DNA of 64,000 nt, taken from the NCBI RefSeq assembly GCF_027853245.1, contig NZ_JAPTZM010000015.1; one strand, 5' to 3'. Position numbers and translations under genes: made by a program. This document shows positions 1 through 9,325 of this stretch, piece after piece. The stretch comes from Atlantibacter subterraneus (GTDB lineage: Bacteria > Pseudomonadota > Gammaproteobacteria > Enterobacterales > Enterobacteriaceae). The notes below the pieces were generated by a model that was not told where the DNA came from, searched no databases, and saw only the letters and a program-made list of their open reading frames with translations. Numbering within the stretch: position 1 is the stretch's first letter; each line of letters begins with the position of its first letter.

Positions 1-1101
1 GTCGCCAGATTTTAGCGCATCGCGCAGCAGCGCCAGCTCTTCACATTTTTGCAGGGCGAAGGCGAACCAGCTTTTTACCTCCGCATCCAGACGGGTTTCC
101 ACACTGAGATCGATCGGGCTGTGCAGCAGGGAGCAGGAGGATGCCACCCACACGGCGCGTTTGCCGACGATATCCTTAATTTGCCCATATTTTTCCGTCA
201 GATCGGCGCGCCAGACGTTACGACCATTGATCACCCCCGCAGACAGCAACCACTCGGACGGCAAACGCTGATGCAGCTCTGCTACATCGTCTTTGCCGTG
301 TACCAGGTCGACATGCAGGCCCTGCACCGGCAGTGCGGTGATGGTATCCAGATTCGGCGTGACGCCTTCAAAGTAGGTGGTCAGCAGCAGTTTGCTGTTG
401 CCCTGGAGCGCGTCGTAAGCCGGTTTGTAGGCGTCCAGCCACGCCTGCGGGAGTTCCAGCACCAGCGCCGGTTCGTCAATCTGCACCCACTCGATGCCGC
501 GCTTCGCCAGCTCTGCCAGCACCTGCTGATAAACCGGCAGGATGTCATTAAGCAGTGACAGGCGATCAAACTGCTCGCCCTTCACTTTGCCCAGCCACAG
601 GTAAGTAATCGGCCCCAGCAGTACCGGCTTAATGTGATGGCCCAGCGCCAGCGCTTCGTCCACTTCATCCAGTAGCTGAGTCCAGGTCAGTTTGAACTGC
701 TGGCCTTTAACAAACTCCGGCACCATGTAGTGATAGTTGGTGTTAAACCACTTGGTCATTTCCGCTGCCGCAGCCGGTTCACCGGCAGGCGCGCGGCCAC
801 GCCCAATGCGGAACAGGGTGTCGATATCCACGGAGCCGTCTTTATTCTGGTGGCGTGCCGGCACGTTACCCAGCAGCAGGCTGGTGGTGAGAACGTGATC
901 GTACCAGGCGAAGTCGCCCACCGGCAGCAGATCCACTCCTGCCGCTTTTTGCTGCTCCCAGTGACGGGCGCGCAGCTCGCGGCCCACCGCCAGTAATTCT
1001 TCACGGGTACTGTTACTCGCCCAGTAACTTTCTTGCGCTTTTTTCAATTCGCGACGCAGGCCAACGCGAGGGAAACCGAGGGTGTGATTGTAGATTGTCA
1101 T
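1..1101 (-). CDS. metE: Cobalamin-independent methionine synthase, N-terminal part (cut by window edge)
   Basis: MetE transfers the methyl group of 5-methyltetrahydropteroyl-triglutamate to homocysteine, the last step of methionine synthesis, in the cytoplasm. The reading frame is open from the ATG at 1101 to base 1, giving 367 of about 753 residues. It begins MTIYNHTLGFPRVGLRRE, the conserved MetE N-terminus, and contains the family stretch ETRLDAEVKSWFAFAL near the cut. The zinc-binding catalytic C-terminal half lies outside the window. It is transcribed divergently from metR, with MetJ-type met boxes in between. Truncation is due only to the window edge; I see no internal stop. Confidence 0.97.
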   Translation of the reverse strand, partial: MTIYNHTLGFPRVGLRRELKKAQESYWASNSTREELLAVGRELRARHWEQQKAAGVDLLPVGDFAWYDHVLTTSLLLGNVPARHQNKDGSVDIDTLFRIGRGRAPAGEPAAAAEMTKWFNTNYHYMVPEFVKGQQFKLTWTQLLDEVDEALALGHHIKPVLLGPITYLWLGKVKGEQFDRLSLLNDILPVYQQVLAELAKRGIEWVQIDEPALVLELPQAWLDAYKPAYDALQGNSKLLLTTYFEGVTPNLDTITALPVQGLHVDLVHGKDDVAELHQRLPSEWLLSAGVINGRNVWRADLTEKYGQIKDIVGKRAVWVASSCSLLHSPIDLSVETRLDAEVKSWFAFALQKCEELALLRDALKSGD

Positions 1102-1142
1102 GATTTTGCCTCTTTAAATTTAATTTTTAATCCGGCACATTT

Positions 1143-1158
1143 AGACGTCCAGATGTTT
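1143..1158. promoter_or_regulatory. MetJ operator (two adjacent met boxes)
   Basis: Two abutting 8-mers, AGACGTCC and AGATGTTT, match the met box consensus AGACGTCT (7/8 and 5/8). They lie about 40 bases upstream of the metE start, where MetJ with S-adenosylmethionine is known to repress metE and metR in E. coli. The match is seen directly; binding is inferred. Confidence 0.75.
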
Positions 1159-1217
1159 ACACCGCTATAATTCGCGGTTACTGTATATTCCTCAAGCGCA
1201 AATTCCTCATGGCAAAG

Positions 1218-1230
1218 TGAAGGACTTTCA
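1218..1230. promoter_or_regulatory. Possible MetR box
   Basis: The 13-mer TGAAGGACTTTCA fits the MetR consensus TGAA-N5-TTCA exactly, but it overlaps the Shine-Dalgarno sequence and first base of metR. It may be a real autoregulatory site or chance. Confidence 0.35.
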
Positions 1231-2183
1231 TGATCGAAATTAAACACCTTAAGACCCTGCTGGCCCTGCAGAATTGCGGTTCACTCGCCGCGGCGGCCGC
1301 CACACTGCATCAGACGCAGTCTGCTCTCTCTCATCAGTTCAGCGATCTGGAGCAGCGTCTCGGGTTTAAGCTATTCGTTCGTAAAAGCCAGCCGCTGCGC
1401 TTTACCCCGCAGGGAGAGATCCTGCTACAACTGGCGACTCAGGTGCTGCCGCAAATCAGCCGGGCGCTGCAGGAGTGCAATGAGCCGCAACAGTCCCAGT
1501 TGCGAATTGCGATTGAGTGCCACAGCTGTATTCAGTGGCTGGCCCCGGCGCTGGAGAATTTCCGCAAGCAGTGGCCGCAAGTAGAGATGGATTTCAAATC
1601 AGGCGTCACCTTCGACCCGCAACCGGCGCTTCAGCAGAGCGAGCTGGACGTGGTGCTGACGTCCGATATCCTGCCGCGCAGCGGGCTGCACTATTCGCCG
1701 ATGTTTGATTTTGAAGTGCGTCTGGTGCTGGCGACCGATCATCCGCTGGCCAGCAAACCCCGCATCACGCCGGAAGATTTCTCCGGGGAAACGCTGCTGA
1801 TTTACCCGGTGCAGCGCCAGCGCCTGGACGTATGGCGTCATTTTCTGGAGCCGGCAGGCATCAGCCCGACGCTGAAAAGCGTCGATAACACACTGCTATT
1901 GATTCAGATGGTGTCAGCGCGAATGGGTATCGCCGCATTGCCGCACTGGGTCGTGGAGAGTTTTGAACGCCAGGGTCTGGTGGTAACCAAAACCCTGGGC
2001 GAGGGATTGTGGAGCCGACTGTACGCGGCGGTGCGCGATGGCGAGCAGCGCCAGCCGGTTATCGATGCGTTTATTCGCTCTGCGCGGAACCACGCCTGCG
2101 ATCATCTGCCGTTTGTGAAGAGCGCGGCGCGACCCAGCGTCGATGCACCCACAGCGAAGCCATTATCACCGACCCACCGATAA
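1230..2183 (+). CDS. metR: LysR-type activator of methionine genes
   Basis: MetR activates metE, metH and related genes with homocysteine as co-effector. The protein is 317 residues, the usual MetR length. The winged helix-turn-helix occupies about residues 1-60 (AAAAATLHQTQSALSHQFSD), followed by the LysR substrate-binding domain at about 90-295. The ATG at 1230 is preceded by GAAGGA at good spacing. It is divergent from metE. Its last 113 bases overlap the 3' end of the opposite-strand bioP gene, tail to tail, with both frames intact. Confidence 0.97.
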   Translation: MIEIKHLKTLLALQNCGSLAAAAATLHQTQSALSHQFSDLEQRLGFKLFVRKSQPLRFTPQGEILLQLATQVLPQISRALQECNEPQQSQLRIAIECHSCIQWLAPALENFRKQWPQVEMDFKSGVTFDPQPALQQSELDVVLTSDILPRSGLHYSPMFDFEVRLVLATDHPLASKPRITPEDFSGETLLIYPVQRQRLDVWRHFLEPAGISPTLKSVDNTLLLIQMVSARMGIAALPHWVVESFERQGLVVTKTLGEGLWSRLYAAVRDGEQRQPVIDAFIRSARNHACDHLPFVKSAARPSVDAPTAKPLSPTHR

Positions 2184-2970
2184 TAAAACTCGGCCAGTGG
2201 GGCTGCTCTTGCCAGATGGCGAGGTTAACCAGCAGCCCCGCCGGGACGTGGACGTTGTTCATGATGCCCAACGTGCCGGCATCTACCTGCGTTGCCCCAT
2301 AGTTCCACATAAAATAGCCCAACCCGGACGCCACAACGCCCAGCCAGACCAGTACGCTCCATTGCAGCGTAGTGACTGGCAGTTTGTTCGGATTGCCTAA
2401 CATCAGCCAGGCCACGCCCGCCACCACAAACGCCCCAAGATAAAACCACGAGAAGGCGTTGTGCTGCGGTATCGGATGTACCTCCATCAGCCGCTTGTAG
2501 CCGACCATGCCGATCGCAAAGCTGATATTCGCCAGTTGCACCAGCAACAGCCCAAGCCAGAAGTGCTCGCTGAGCTGATCGTAACGAATAATCGCCGCGC
2601 CAATCACTGCCAGTAGCGCGCTGAACGCATAGCCCCAGCGCAGCGGGCGGCGGCTGAGCAGATCGTAAATCAGCGTGATATACAGCGGCGTCAGGACAGT
2701 AAACAGCAAAAACTCGGAAACCGTCAGATAAAGATAAGCGCGGAAGCTGAACAGGTACATCACGCCCAGCTGGAGCGCGCCCACCAGCATATACAGGGCG
2801 ATAACTTTGGGTTTCAGGCCCTTAAAACGCAGGAACGGTAAAAACACCAGCGCCGCCAATCCAACGCGCATCAGCACGGAAAAATAGCTGTCAACATGCC
2901 CGGCAAGGTATTCGCCAATCAGGCTAAAGGAAAAGGCCCACAGAATAGTGGTGATAATGAGTAGCGGCAC
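2071..2970 (-). CDS. bioP: Biotin transporter YigM/BioP (EamA family)
   Basis: Inner-membrane EamA/DMT-family carrier with about ten hydrophobic segments. The E. coli homologue YigM is reported as a biotin importer. I chose the GTG at 2970 (VPLLIITTILWAFSFS, 299 residues, the E. coli length). It has GGGGA seven bases upstream, whereas the upstream ATG at 3003 has no ribosome-binding site. The C-terminus WVAPRSSQTADDRRR is the conserved YigM tail and is encoded antisense to the metR 3' end. Confidence 0.9.
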   Translation of the reverse strand: MPLLIITTILWAFSFSLIGEYLAGHVDSYFSVLMRVGLAALVFLPFLRFKGLKPKVIALYMLVGALQLGVMYLFSFRAYLYLTVSEFLLFTVLTPLYITLIYDLLSRRPLRWGYAFSALLAVIGAAIIRYDQLSEHFWLGLLLVQLANISFAIGMVGYKRLMEVHPIPQHNAFSWFYLGAFVVAGVAWLMLGNPNKLPVTTLQWSVLVWLGVVASGLGYFMWNYGATQVDAGTLGIMNNVHVPAGLLVNLAIWQEQPHWPSFIIGGSVIMASLWVHRRWVAPRSSQTADDRRRGSAQSE

Positions 2971-3052
2971 AATGTTTTCCCCGGGAATACCCGTTTCCAG
3001 CATAAAACCGCATTGTAGCGAGAGTGAATGACGTGAGCTTGGTTATTTAGTT

Positions 3053-3081
3053 GACGAGTGGTTAAATAGAAACCACTCGTC
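3053..3081. terminator. Hairpin downstream of yigL
   Basis: A perfect 11-base inverted repeat (GACGAGTGGTT / AACCACTCGTC) with a 7-base loop lies just past the yigL stop. There is no strong U tract, so it is a probable mRNA 3' end or a weak terminator. Confidence 0.5.
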
Positions 3082-3092
3082 ATCCGTACTGC

Positions 3093-3899
3093 TTACGCTT
3101 CGTTAAGGAATAACCGACGCAGATAGTGCGGGACCGCATTTTCACCATTGGTACCAATCACTTCCAGCGTCGGCAGCAGATCTTTCAGGCGCTGGTGCGC
3201 GTTAGCCATAATGCAGCCTTTACCTGCCATCGACAGCATTTCGGCATCGTTCATCCCGTCACCAAAGGCGATGCACTCTTTCAGGGAGTAGCCCATGGCT
3301 TTGGATACCGCCTCCAGCGCATGGCCTTTGGATACGCCGCCCGCCATCACTTCCAGGCAGGTTAACGTTGAGAAGCTGACGTTAACCCGATCGCCCCAGC
3401 GCGCATTAATCGCCTGCTCCAGCGGCAGCAGTTTTTTGTGGTCATCGCAGGTGAAGAACACTTTACTGATGCCTTCCGGCTCCAGCACGCCGGGTTCAAA
3501 CAGGGTGTATTTAAACACGGCCTCGCGGAAGTATTTCATCTCGTCCGGACGGTGGCGGTTCATAAACCAGTCATCGTTACGATACACGTTGGTTACGATA
3601 TCCGGGTTGGTGTGCACCACGCCAAACAGATCGGCGGCGATATCGCGATCCAGGTTGTGGCTGAACACCAGATTGCCATCGGTATCATGCACCCGCGCGC
3701 CGTTGGAGGTGATCATGTAGGCCTTGATTTCAAGGTTATCGCGGATTTGGGCCACGTCGACATGGTGACGCCCGGTCGCAAACACAAAGTTAATGCCGCG
3801 AGCCGTCAGCAGTTTCAGCGTCTCTTTCGCGAAAGGCGACAGGGTGTGGTCAGGGGATAAGAGTGTACCGTCTAAATCAGACGCAACGACCTGATACAT
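3093..3899 (-). CDS. yigL: HAD-family sugar phosphatase (pyridoxal phosphatase-like)
   Basis: Cof/HAD-IIB phosphatase of 268 residues. Motif I is DLDGTLL (nucleophile Asp8, Asp10) and motif IV is GDGMND at about 213-218. The E. coli/Salmonella enzyme dephosphorylates sugar phosphates, including those that accumulate in glucose-phosphate stress, and is also reported to act on pyridoxal phosphate. It follows pldB by 47 bases on the same strand. In E. coli yigL is expressed from a processed pldB-yigL mRNA stabilised by SgrS, and the same arrangement here makes that likely. Confidence 0.95.
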   Translation of the reverse strand: MYQVVASDLDGTLLSPDHTLSPFAKETLKLLTARGINFVFATGRHHVDVAQIRDNLEIKAYMITSNGARVHDTDGNLVFSHNLDRDIAADLFGVVHTNPDIVTNVYRNDDWFMNRHRPDEMKYFREAVFKYTLFEPGVLEPEGISKVFFTCDDHKKLLPLEQAINARWGDRVNVSFSTLTCLEVMAGGVSKGHALEAVSKAMGYSLKECIAFGDGMNDAEMLSMAGKGCIMANAHQRLKDLLPTLEVIGTNGENAVPHYLRRLFLNEA

Positions 3900-3946
3900 A
3901 AAAATAATAACCTCTGGTTGGTAACAGGCGGCCTGACCGCCAGTAA

Positions 3947-4939
3947 TTAATCATGCGCATCGAAAAAGTCGACGATGGCATTCAGCGCCTCGGCGCGCAT
4001 AGCGTCCTTTTCAAACAGGATCTCATGGTACGCGCCGTTAATGACGAAAGGTTTACCCCCCCAACAGGGATGGCCCGCCGCGGCCCGAATGTCACAGAAG
4101 CGATCGTGCATGCGGTTATCCACCACACGTTCTTCTTCTGCCTGGAGAAGCAATGTCGGCGTGGTCATCGCAGTGGCCCCTGCTAAAACCTGCTCTCCGG
4201 CAAGGATACCTTCCCTTACCCAATGGTATGTCGGCCCGCCTACGCGTAACGTCGGTTCATCGGCGTAGAAACGCAGATTGCGGCGATAGCGCTGCCGGCT
4301 GTGGGTCAACACGTTAATCGCAAACGGCAACGCGCGCCAGCGGCCAGTGCCAATAGCATAGCCTTCCCGGATACGCTGGTGACCTTCCGCCCAGTCGAGG
4401 ATTTGGCGCACCATCCAGTCGGGAAGACGCAGCACAATACCAAACATCGGCGCGCAGAAGGCGATGGCGTCAAACGCGTCTGGTCGGCGCTCTAAAAACA
4501 GCGCGGATATCGCGCCGCCCATCGAGTGAGCTAACACATAGCGCTTGCGCCACGGACCGTCCCTGATTTCCTGTTCCCAGAACAGTTCCAGATCGTCCAC
4601 ATAGTCGCTAAAGCGCACCACGTGCCCGCGATGGGTATCGGACAACATACGCCCGGAGCGCCCCTGACCGCGGTGATCGATGATTAATACATCATAGCCG
4701 CAATGGAACAGATCCCACGCCAGCTCGGCGTATTTCACGTAGCTTTCGATACGGCCAGGGCAAATCACCACCACCCGATCGTGGCTGGCCGCGCGAAACC
4801 GCACAAAGCGCACCGCCACACCATCCACCCCGGTAAATTCATCTTCTTCGCGCTGCTGCCAGAAAGCCGTGAGCGGGCCCATGGTAAAAGCGGCAAACGC
4901 TTTTTCCCGGGAATACCATCCATTTTTGTGCTCAATCAT
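3947..4939 (-). CDS. pldB: Lysophospholipase L2
   Basis: Inner-membrane-associated alpha/beta hydrolase that cleaves the acyl chain from lysophospholipids and can transfer it to phosphatidylglycerol. It has 330 residues (E. coli 340, with a longer tail). The nucleophile elbow AHSMGG places Ser139 as nucleophile, and GAYHEILFEKDAMR near the C-terminus carries the expected catalytic His. It is first gene of a likely pldB-yigL transcript and diverges from rhtB across a 146-base gap. Confidence 0.95.
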   Translation of the reverse strand: MIEHKNGWYSREKAFAAFTMGPLTAFWQQREEDEFTGVDGVAVRFVRFRAASHDRVVVICPGRIESYVKYAELAWDLFHCGYDVLIIDHRGQGRSGRMLSDTHRGHVVRFSDYVDDLELFWEQEIRDGPWRKRYVLAHSMGGAISALFLERRPDAFDAIAFCAPMFGIVLRLPDWMVRQILDWAEGHQRIREGYAIGTGRWRALPFAINVLTHSRQRYRRNLRFYADEPTLRVGGPTYHWVREGILAGEQVLAGATAMTTPTLLLQAEEERVVDNRMHDRFCDIRAAAGHPCWGGKPFVINGAYHEILFEKDAMRAEALNAIVDFFDAHD

Positions 4940-5085
4940 GGGATGCCCTGCCCTGACTTAACGGAGTTAATACCTATGAAAAAATGCGGCCTCTTGCTTT
5001 GTTTGCGCTGCCAGCGAGTCGGCTACTTGAAAGATAGAAGGTATAGCGTATTGTGACATAAAAGCGCTTATTCAGGGAGTTTCCC

Positions 5086-5706
5086 ATGTCGTTCGAATGG
5101 TGGTGTACCTATCTGCTCACCACAATCATCCTCAGCCTTTCCCCTGGCTCCGGGGCCATTAACACCATGAGCACGGCGATGAGCCACGGCTACCGCGGCG
5201 CGGTTGCGTCCATCACCGGCCTACAGCTCGGTCTGGCGATCCATATTGTACTGGTGGGTGTGGGTCTCGGCGCGCTGTTTTCCCGCTCCCTGATGGCTTT
5301 TGAGATTTTAAAGTGGGCGGGCGCGGCCTATCTGATCTGGCTGGGTATTCAGCAGTGGCGGGCCGCTGGCGCGATTGATTTACACACTCTGGCGCAAAGC
5401 CAGCCGCGCCGCAAACTGTTCCAGCGCGCGGTGTTTGTGAATTTAACCAACCCGAAAAGCATCGTGTTTCTTGCGGCGCTGTTTCCGCAATTTATTGTGC
5501 CGCACCAGCCGCAGACCGTGCAGTACGCCATCCTCGGCGTAACCACTATTGTTGTGGATGTGATTGTGATGATTGGTTATGCCACCCTCGCCACCCGCAT
5601 CGCGCTGTGGATCAAAGGGCCAAGGCAGATGAAGGCGCTCAACCGGGTGTTTGGATCGCTGTTTATGCTGGTGGGCGCGCTACTGGCCAGCGCGCGCCCG
5701 AGTTAA
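5086..5706 (+). CDS. rhtB: Homoserine/homoserine lactone exporter
   Basis: LysE/RhtB-family inner-membrane exporter of 206 residues, same length as E. coli RhtB, with about six hydrophobic segments. The family signature SLSPGSGAINT occurs at about 19-29 and NLTNPKSIVFLAA at about 119-131. A GGGAG ribosome-binding site precedes the ATG. Its stop codon abuts the stop codon of the convergent rhtC with no spacer. Confidence 0.95.
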   Translation: MSFEWWCTYLLTTIILSLSPGSGAINTMSTAMSHGYRGAVASITGLQLGLAIHIVLVGVGLGALFSRSLMAFEILKWAGAAYLIWLGIQQWRAAGAIDLHTLAQSQPRRKLFQRAVFVNLTNPKSIVFLAALFPQFIVPHQPQTVQYAILGVTTIVVDVIVMIGYATLATRIALWIKGPRQMKALNRVFGSLFMLVGALLASARPS

Positions 5707-6327
5707 TTAGCGAGAAATAATCAAATGCAGACCGAAGCCGGCGAACAGCGCGCCGGCTACGCCGTCGATCCACTTCGCCATTCGCTGATAACCGCGACGC
5801 ATTGCGGGTAGGGCAAACAAACTGGCGACCAGGGTAAACCAGGCAAAGGTTTCCAGGGCGATCAGCAGGAAAATGCCCCAGCGTTCGCCGCTACCAACGT
5901 TATCGCCAACAAACAGCGAGAACACGCTGCCGAAATAGATAATCGCTTTCGGGTTTGCCAGGTTCGTCAGCAGACCTTTCAGAAAGCTGCGCCCGCTGCG
6001 CGCCAGTTCGACTTTGGGTTCGTGGGCAGGAGCGTCACCTTTCTTCAGCGCGCCGCGTAGCATCTGATAGCCCATCCAGCACAGATACAGCCCGCCGCCC
6101 ACCATAATGATGTTATGCAGCCAGGCCATTTTTTCGAGAATGATGTGCAAACCCAGCAGCGCCACGCCAGACCACACCATGACGCCTGCGGTAATGCCCA
6201 GCACGCCAAGCATGGCTTCTTTTCGCGAGCGGCTTACCGCCGTTTGGGAGACAAAGAAAAAATCAGGGCCGGGACTCATGAGCGCCACCAGATGAACCAG
6301 CGCCACCGTAAAGAAAAGCGTTAACAT
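5707..6327 (-). CDS. rhtC: Threonine/homoserine exporter
   Basis: LysE/RhtB-family threonine exporter. I chose the ATG at 6327 (MLTLFFTVALVHLVALMSPG, 206 residues as in E. coli); the frame stays open a further seven codons upstream without support. The family motif MSPGPDFFFVSQTAVS is intact and NLANPKAIIYFGS lies mid-protein. It is convergent with rhtB and downstream of recQ on the same strand. Confidence 0.95.
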   Translation of the reverse strand: MLTLFFTVALVHLVALMSPGPDFFFVSQTAVSRSRKEAMLGVLGITAGVMVWSGVALLGLHIILEKMAWLHNIIMVGGGLYLCWMGYQMLRGALKKGDAPAHEPKVELARSGRSFLKGLLTNLANPKAIIYFGSVFSLFVGDNVGSGERWGIFLLIALETFAWFTLVASLFALPAMRRGYQRMAKWIDGVAGALFAGFGLHLIISR

Positions 6328-6388
6328 GATTGACTCGCAGACAAACAATAAAGAGAGAAACTATCCTGACATGTTTGTCTGGCCTTGA

Positions 6389-8218
6389 CTACTCTTCGTC
6401 GTCGCCATCCGCATGGCTGCGAATCAGCGCCATAAACTCTTTTCCAAAGCGCTCCAGTTTACGCATCCCCACGCCGTTGACGCTGAGCATCTCGCTGGGG
6501 CTGAGCGGCATTTGCTCGGCCATTTCAATCAGCGTGGCGTCGTTAAACACCACGTAAGGCGGAATGTTTTCTTCATCGGCAATGGCTTTGCGCAACTTAC
6601 GCAGCTTAGCGAACAGCTTACGATCGTAATTGCCGCCGTAGGATTTCTGCGCCACGCGCGGTTTCAGGGCGATGACACGCGGTACAGCCAGCTTCAGTTC
6701 AATCTCCCCGCGCAGCACAGGACGCGCCGCTTCAGTAAGCTGTAACGCTGAATGCTGAGCGATGTTTTGGGTAGCAAACCCCATGTGAATAAGCTGGCGA
6801 ATAATGCTCACCCAGTGCTCATGGCTCTGATCTTTGCCGATGCCATAAACAGGCAATTTGTCATGACCCATCTCGCGAATACGCTGGTTATTGGCTCCGC
6901 GCAGCACTTCAACCACATAGCCCATCCCGAAACGCTGGTTAACTCGTCCAATCGTCGAAAGCGCCTTACGCGCATCCAGCAAACCATCGTACTGCTTCGG
7001 CGGATCGAGGCAGATATCGCAGTTGCCGCACGGCTCCTGACGCCCTTCGCCAAAATAATTCAGCAGTACCAGACGCCGACAGGTTTGCGCCTCGGCAAAC
7101 GCGCCCATGGCGTTGAGTTTATGACGCTCGATATCCTGAAGCTGTCCTGCAGGTTTTTCTTCAAGGCAGCGGCGCAGCCAGGCCATATCCGCCGGATCGT
7201 AGAACAGCATCGCTTCAGCGGGCAGCCCGTCACGCCCGGCGCGGCCTGTTTCCTGATAATAGGATTCGATATTGCGGGGAATGTCGAAGTGCACCACGAA
7301 GCGCACGTTTGGCTTGTTGATGCCCATCCCGAAAGCCACGGTCGCCACCACGATTTGTAAATCGTCGCGCTGGAATTTTTCCTGCACCTCGGCACGGACG
7401 TTGTTTTCCAGCCCGGCGTGATAGGCCGCCGCGCTGACGCCCCGGCTTTGCAGACGCGCGGCGGTATCTTCTACCTTCGCCCGGCTGTTGCAGTAGATGA
7501 TGCCCGATTTGCCGCGCTGGTCCTGCACATAGCGCATCAGCTGATCGAGCGGCTTGAACTTCTCCATCAGCATGTAGCGGATATTGGGCCGGTCAAAGCT
7601 GCTGATTTGGATCAGGGGATCGTGCAGGCCGAGCAGATGCACAATATCGCGGCGCGTAGCTTCATCCGCCGTCGCAGTCAGTGCCATAAACGGCACATTG
7701 GGGAAGCGATCGCGCAGCTGGCCTAATAAGGCATACTCGCGGCGGAAATCGTGCCCCCACTGAGAAATACAGTGCGCCTCATCCACCGCCAGCATCACCG
7801 GATTCCAGAAGGTAAGCTGATCGAGGAAATTGTCGAGCATCAGGCGCTCGGGCGCGATATACAGCAAACGGATTTGCCCGGTGCGGCAGCCCGCCATCAC
7901 GGCCTGCTGCTCTTCGCGGGTTTGCGTGGAGTTGAGACAGGCCGCCGCCACGCCGTTAGCCAGAAGTTGGTCAACCTGATCTTTCATCAACGAAATCAGC
8001 GGCGAAACCACCACCGTCAGGCCATTTTTCACCAGCGCCGGGATCTGGTAGCACAGCGATTTACCGCCGCCGGTCGGCATCACCACCAGGCAATCGCGCC
8101 CGTCCAGCACGGTATTTATGATGGTTTCCTGGCCAGGGCGGAACTGCTGGTAGCCAAAGGTTTCCTGCAAAACCTGTTTCGCCAGCGACTCCTGATTCAT
8201 TACTTCTGCCTGCGCCAC
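6389..8218 (-). CDS. recQ: ATP-dependent DNA helicase RecQ
   Basis: 3'-5' superfamily 2 helicase of the RecF recombination pathway, also used in fork repair. The start is a GTG at 8218 (609 residues, E. coli length), five bases after GGAG; another GTG lies two codons upstream. Domains in order are the DEAH helicase with Walker A MPTGGGKS (47-54) and VDEAHCISQWGHDFR, helicase C, the zinc-binding region with CRRL...CGNCDIC cysteines at about 380-403, winged helix, and a C-terminal HRDC domain (about 530-605). No defect is visible. Confidence 0.97.
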   Translation of the reverse strand: MAQAEVMNQESLAKQVLQETFGYQQFRPGQETIINTVLDGRDCLVVMPTGGGKSLCYQIPALVKNGLTVVVSPLISLMKDQVDQLLANGVAAACLNSTQTREEQQAVMAGCRTGQIRLLYIAPERLMLDNFLDQLTFWNPVMLAVDEAHCISQWGHDFRREYALLGQLRDRFPNVPFMALTATADEATRRDIVHLLGLHDPLIQISSFDRPNIRYMLMEKFKPLDQLMRYVQDQRGKSGIIYCNSRAKVEDTAARLQSRGVSAAAYHAGLENNVRAEVQEKFQRDDLQIVVATVAFGMGINKPNVRFVVHFDIPRNIESYYQETGRAGRDGLPAEAMLFYDPADMAWLRRCLEEKPAGQLQDIERHKLNAMGAFAEAQTCRRLVLLNYFGEGRQEPCGNCDICLDPPKQYDGLLDARKALSTIGRVNQRFGMGYVVEVLRGANNQRIREMGHDKLPVYGIGKDQSHEHWVSIIRQLIHMGFATQNIAQHSALQLTEAARPVLRGEIELKLAVPRVIALKPRVAQKSYGGNYDRKLFAKLRKLRKAIADEENIPPYVVFNDATLIEMAEQMPLSPSEMLSVNGVGMRKLERFGKEFMALIRSHADGDDEE

Positions 8219-8233
8219 GCTCACTCCATCACT

Positions 8234-8265
8234 TAAAATAAAACAGGCGCTATTTTCAGCGCCTG
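8234..8265 (-). terminator. Rho-independent terminator of pldA
   Basis: Stem CAGGCGC/GCGCCTG with an 8-base loop, followed on the minus strand by TTTTATTTT. It lies between pldA and recQ and would end pldA mRNA. Confidence 0.8.
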
Positions 8266-8285
8266 CGGGGGAAACTGCAATGCCC

Positions 8286-9155
8286 TTAGAACAGATCGTT
8301 AAGCATTACGCCCACGCCGAAGCGGGTCTGGTTAAAGTTGTAGTCGATAAGCGACTCGCCATAACCGCTGTACAGCTGAGTATAAAGGCGAACGTGCTTC
8401 GTTACCGGATAACTGAAGCCAAGTTCTGCGCCACCGTAGCCGGTATTCCAGTTGTACTGTCCTTTCGCACTCAGGATCGCATCGCCCAACTGATAACCAA
8501 TTTTCAGCTGGTAATAACCCATATATTTGGTGATATCCGGGTTGTCATCGGTGTTACCCATCACGTACCAGGGCTTCACTTCCACCAGCCAGTTGTTGTT
8601 CTGCGCCATCAGGCGAGTATAGATTCGGTTCCAGCTACGTGAAGTCGGGTCTGAACGACCGTTGGACTGGTGATTGTAACCAAACTCAACGTCGCGCAGC
8701 GTCCAGCCGGCAAAATGATAATCGGTAGCGAAGCCTAAGAATGCCTGCGGCTCATAGTTGGTTTCACGGAACGGTGAAGACTCGCCGCTGTTGGAAAGCT
8801 GCCACCATGAGCGCTGGGTATAAGAGGCACCCAACACCGAGTTAGGGCCGAGGATACCGCGCCATAGTGGAAACGCCAGACTTAACTGAAACTTTACTTC
8901 ATCTTTGCGAGCATTATCGGACCAATTATAGGTTTCGATGGCTTCTTTATTCAGATCGTCCGTGACCGTGTAGATCAGGTAATTTGACTCATAGGGGTAA
9001 AGCGTAAACGGATTATCGTGCTCCTGAAGCATATTCGCGATAATGCTGCCGCGAACCGCGGGCGTATCGTGCACTTCCTGAACAACGGCTTCCTGCGCCA
9101 ACGCCGCCCCCGGCAATAAAAATACGCCCCCAACCCAACCCAGAAATTTGCCCAT
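8286..9155 (-). CDS. pldA: Outer membrane phospholipase A (OMPLA)
   Basis: Beta-barrel phospholipase A1/A2 of the outer membrane, active as a calcium-dependent dimer when lipid asymmetry is lost. I chose the ATG at 9155 (289 residues, E. coli length), preceded by AGGAG; the longer frame starts at a TTG. A signal peptide covers residues 1-20, with cleavage after GAALA. The catalytic motif YNHQSNGRSD gives His162 and Ser164 (mature 142/144) and Asn176 (mature 156). It ends with the aromatic C-terminal residue Phe typical of barrel proteins. Confidence 0.96.
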   Translation of the reverse strand: MGKFLGWVGGVFLLPGAALAQEAVVQEVHDTPAVRGSIIANMLQEHDNPFTLYPYESNYLIYTVTDDLNKEAIETYNWSDNARKDEVKFQLSLAFPLWRGILGPNSVLGASYTQRSWWQLSNSGESSPFRETNYEPQAFLGFATDYHFAGWTLRDVEFGYNHQSNGRSDPTSRSWNRIYTRLMAQNNNWLVEVKPWYVMGNTDDNPDITKYMGYYQLKIGYQLGDAILSAKGQYNWNTGYGGAELGFSYPVTKHVRLYTQLYSGYGESLIDYNFNQTRFGVGVMLNDLF

Positions 9156-9325
9156 GTGGCCTGTTCTCCTGAACAAATCAAAAAACCGCTGAATTATTAT
9201 CCGGATTACATTCTACCTTTTTATTTATCGACTGCTTAGTCCTGGTTTCTGAATCTGGAAAACAACAAAAAATAAGCATAAAATCAACAACAATTTAACA
9301 ACAGGTCCCGATGAGGAAGGAACCG

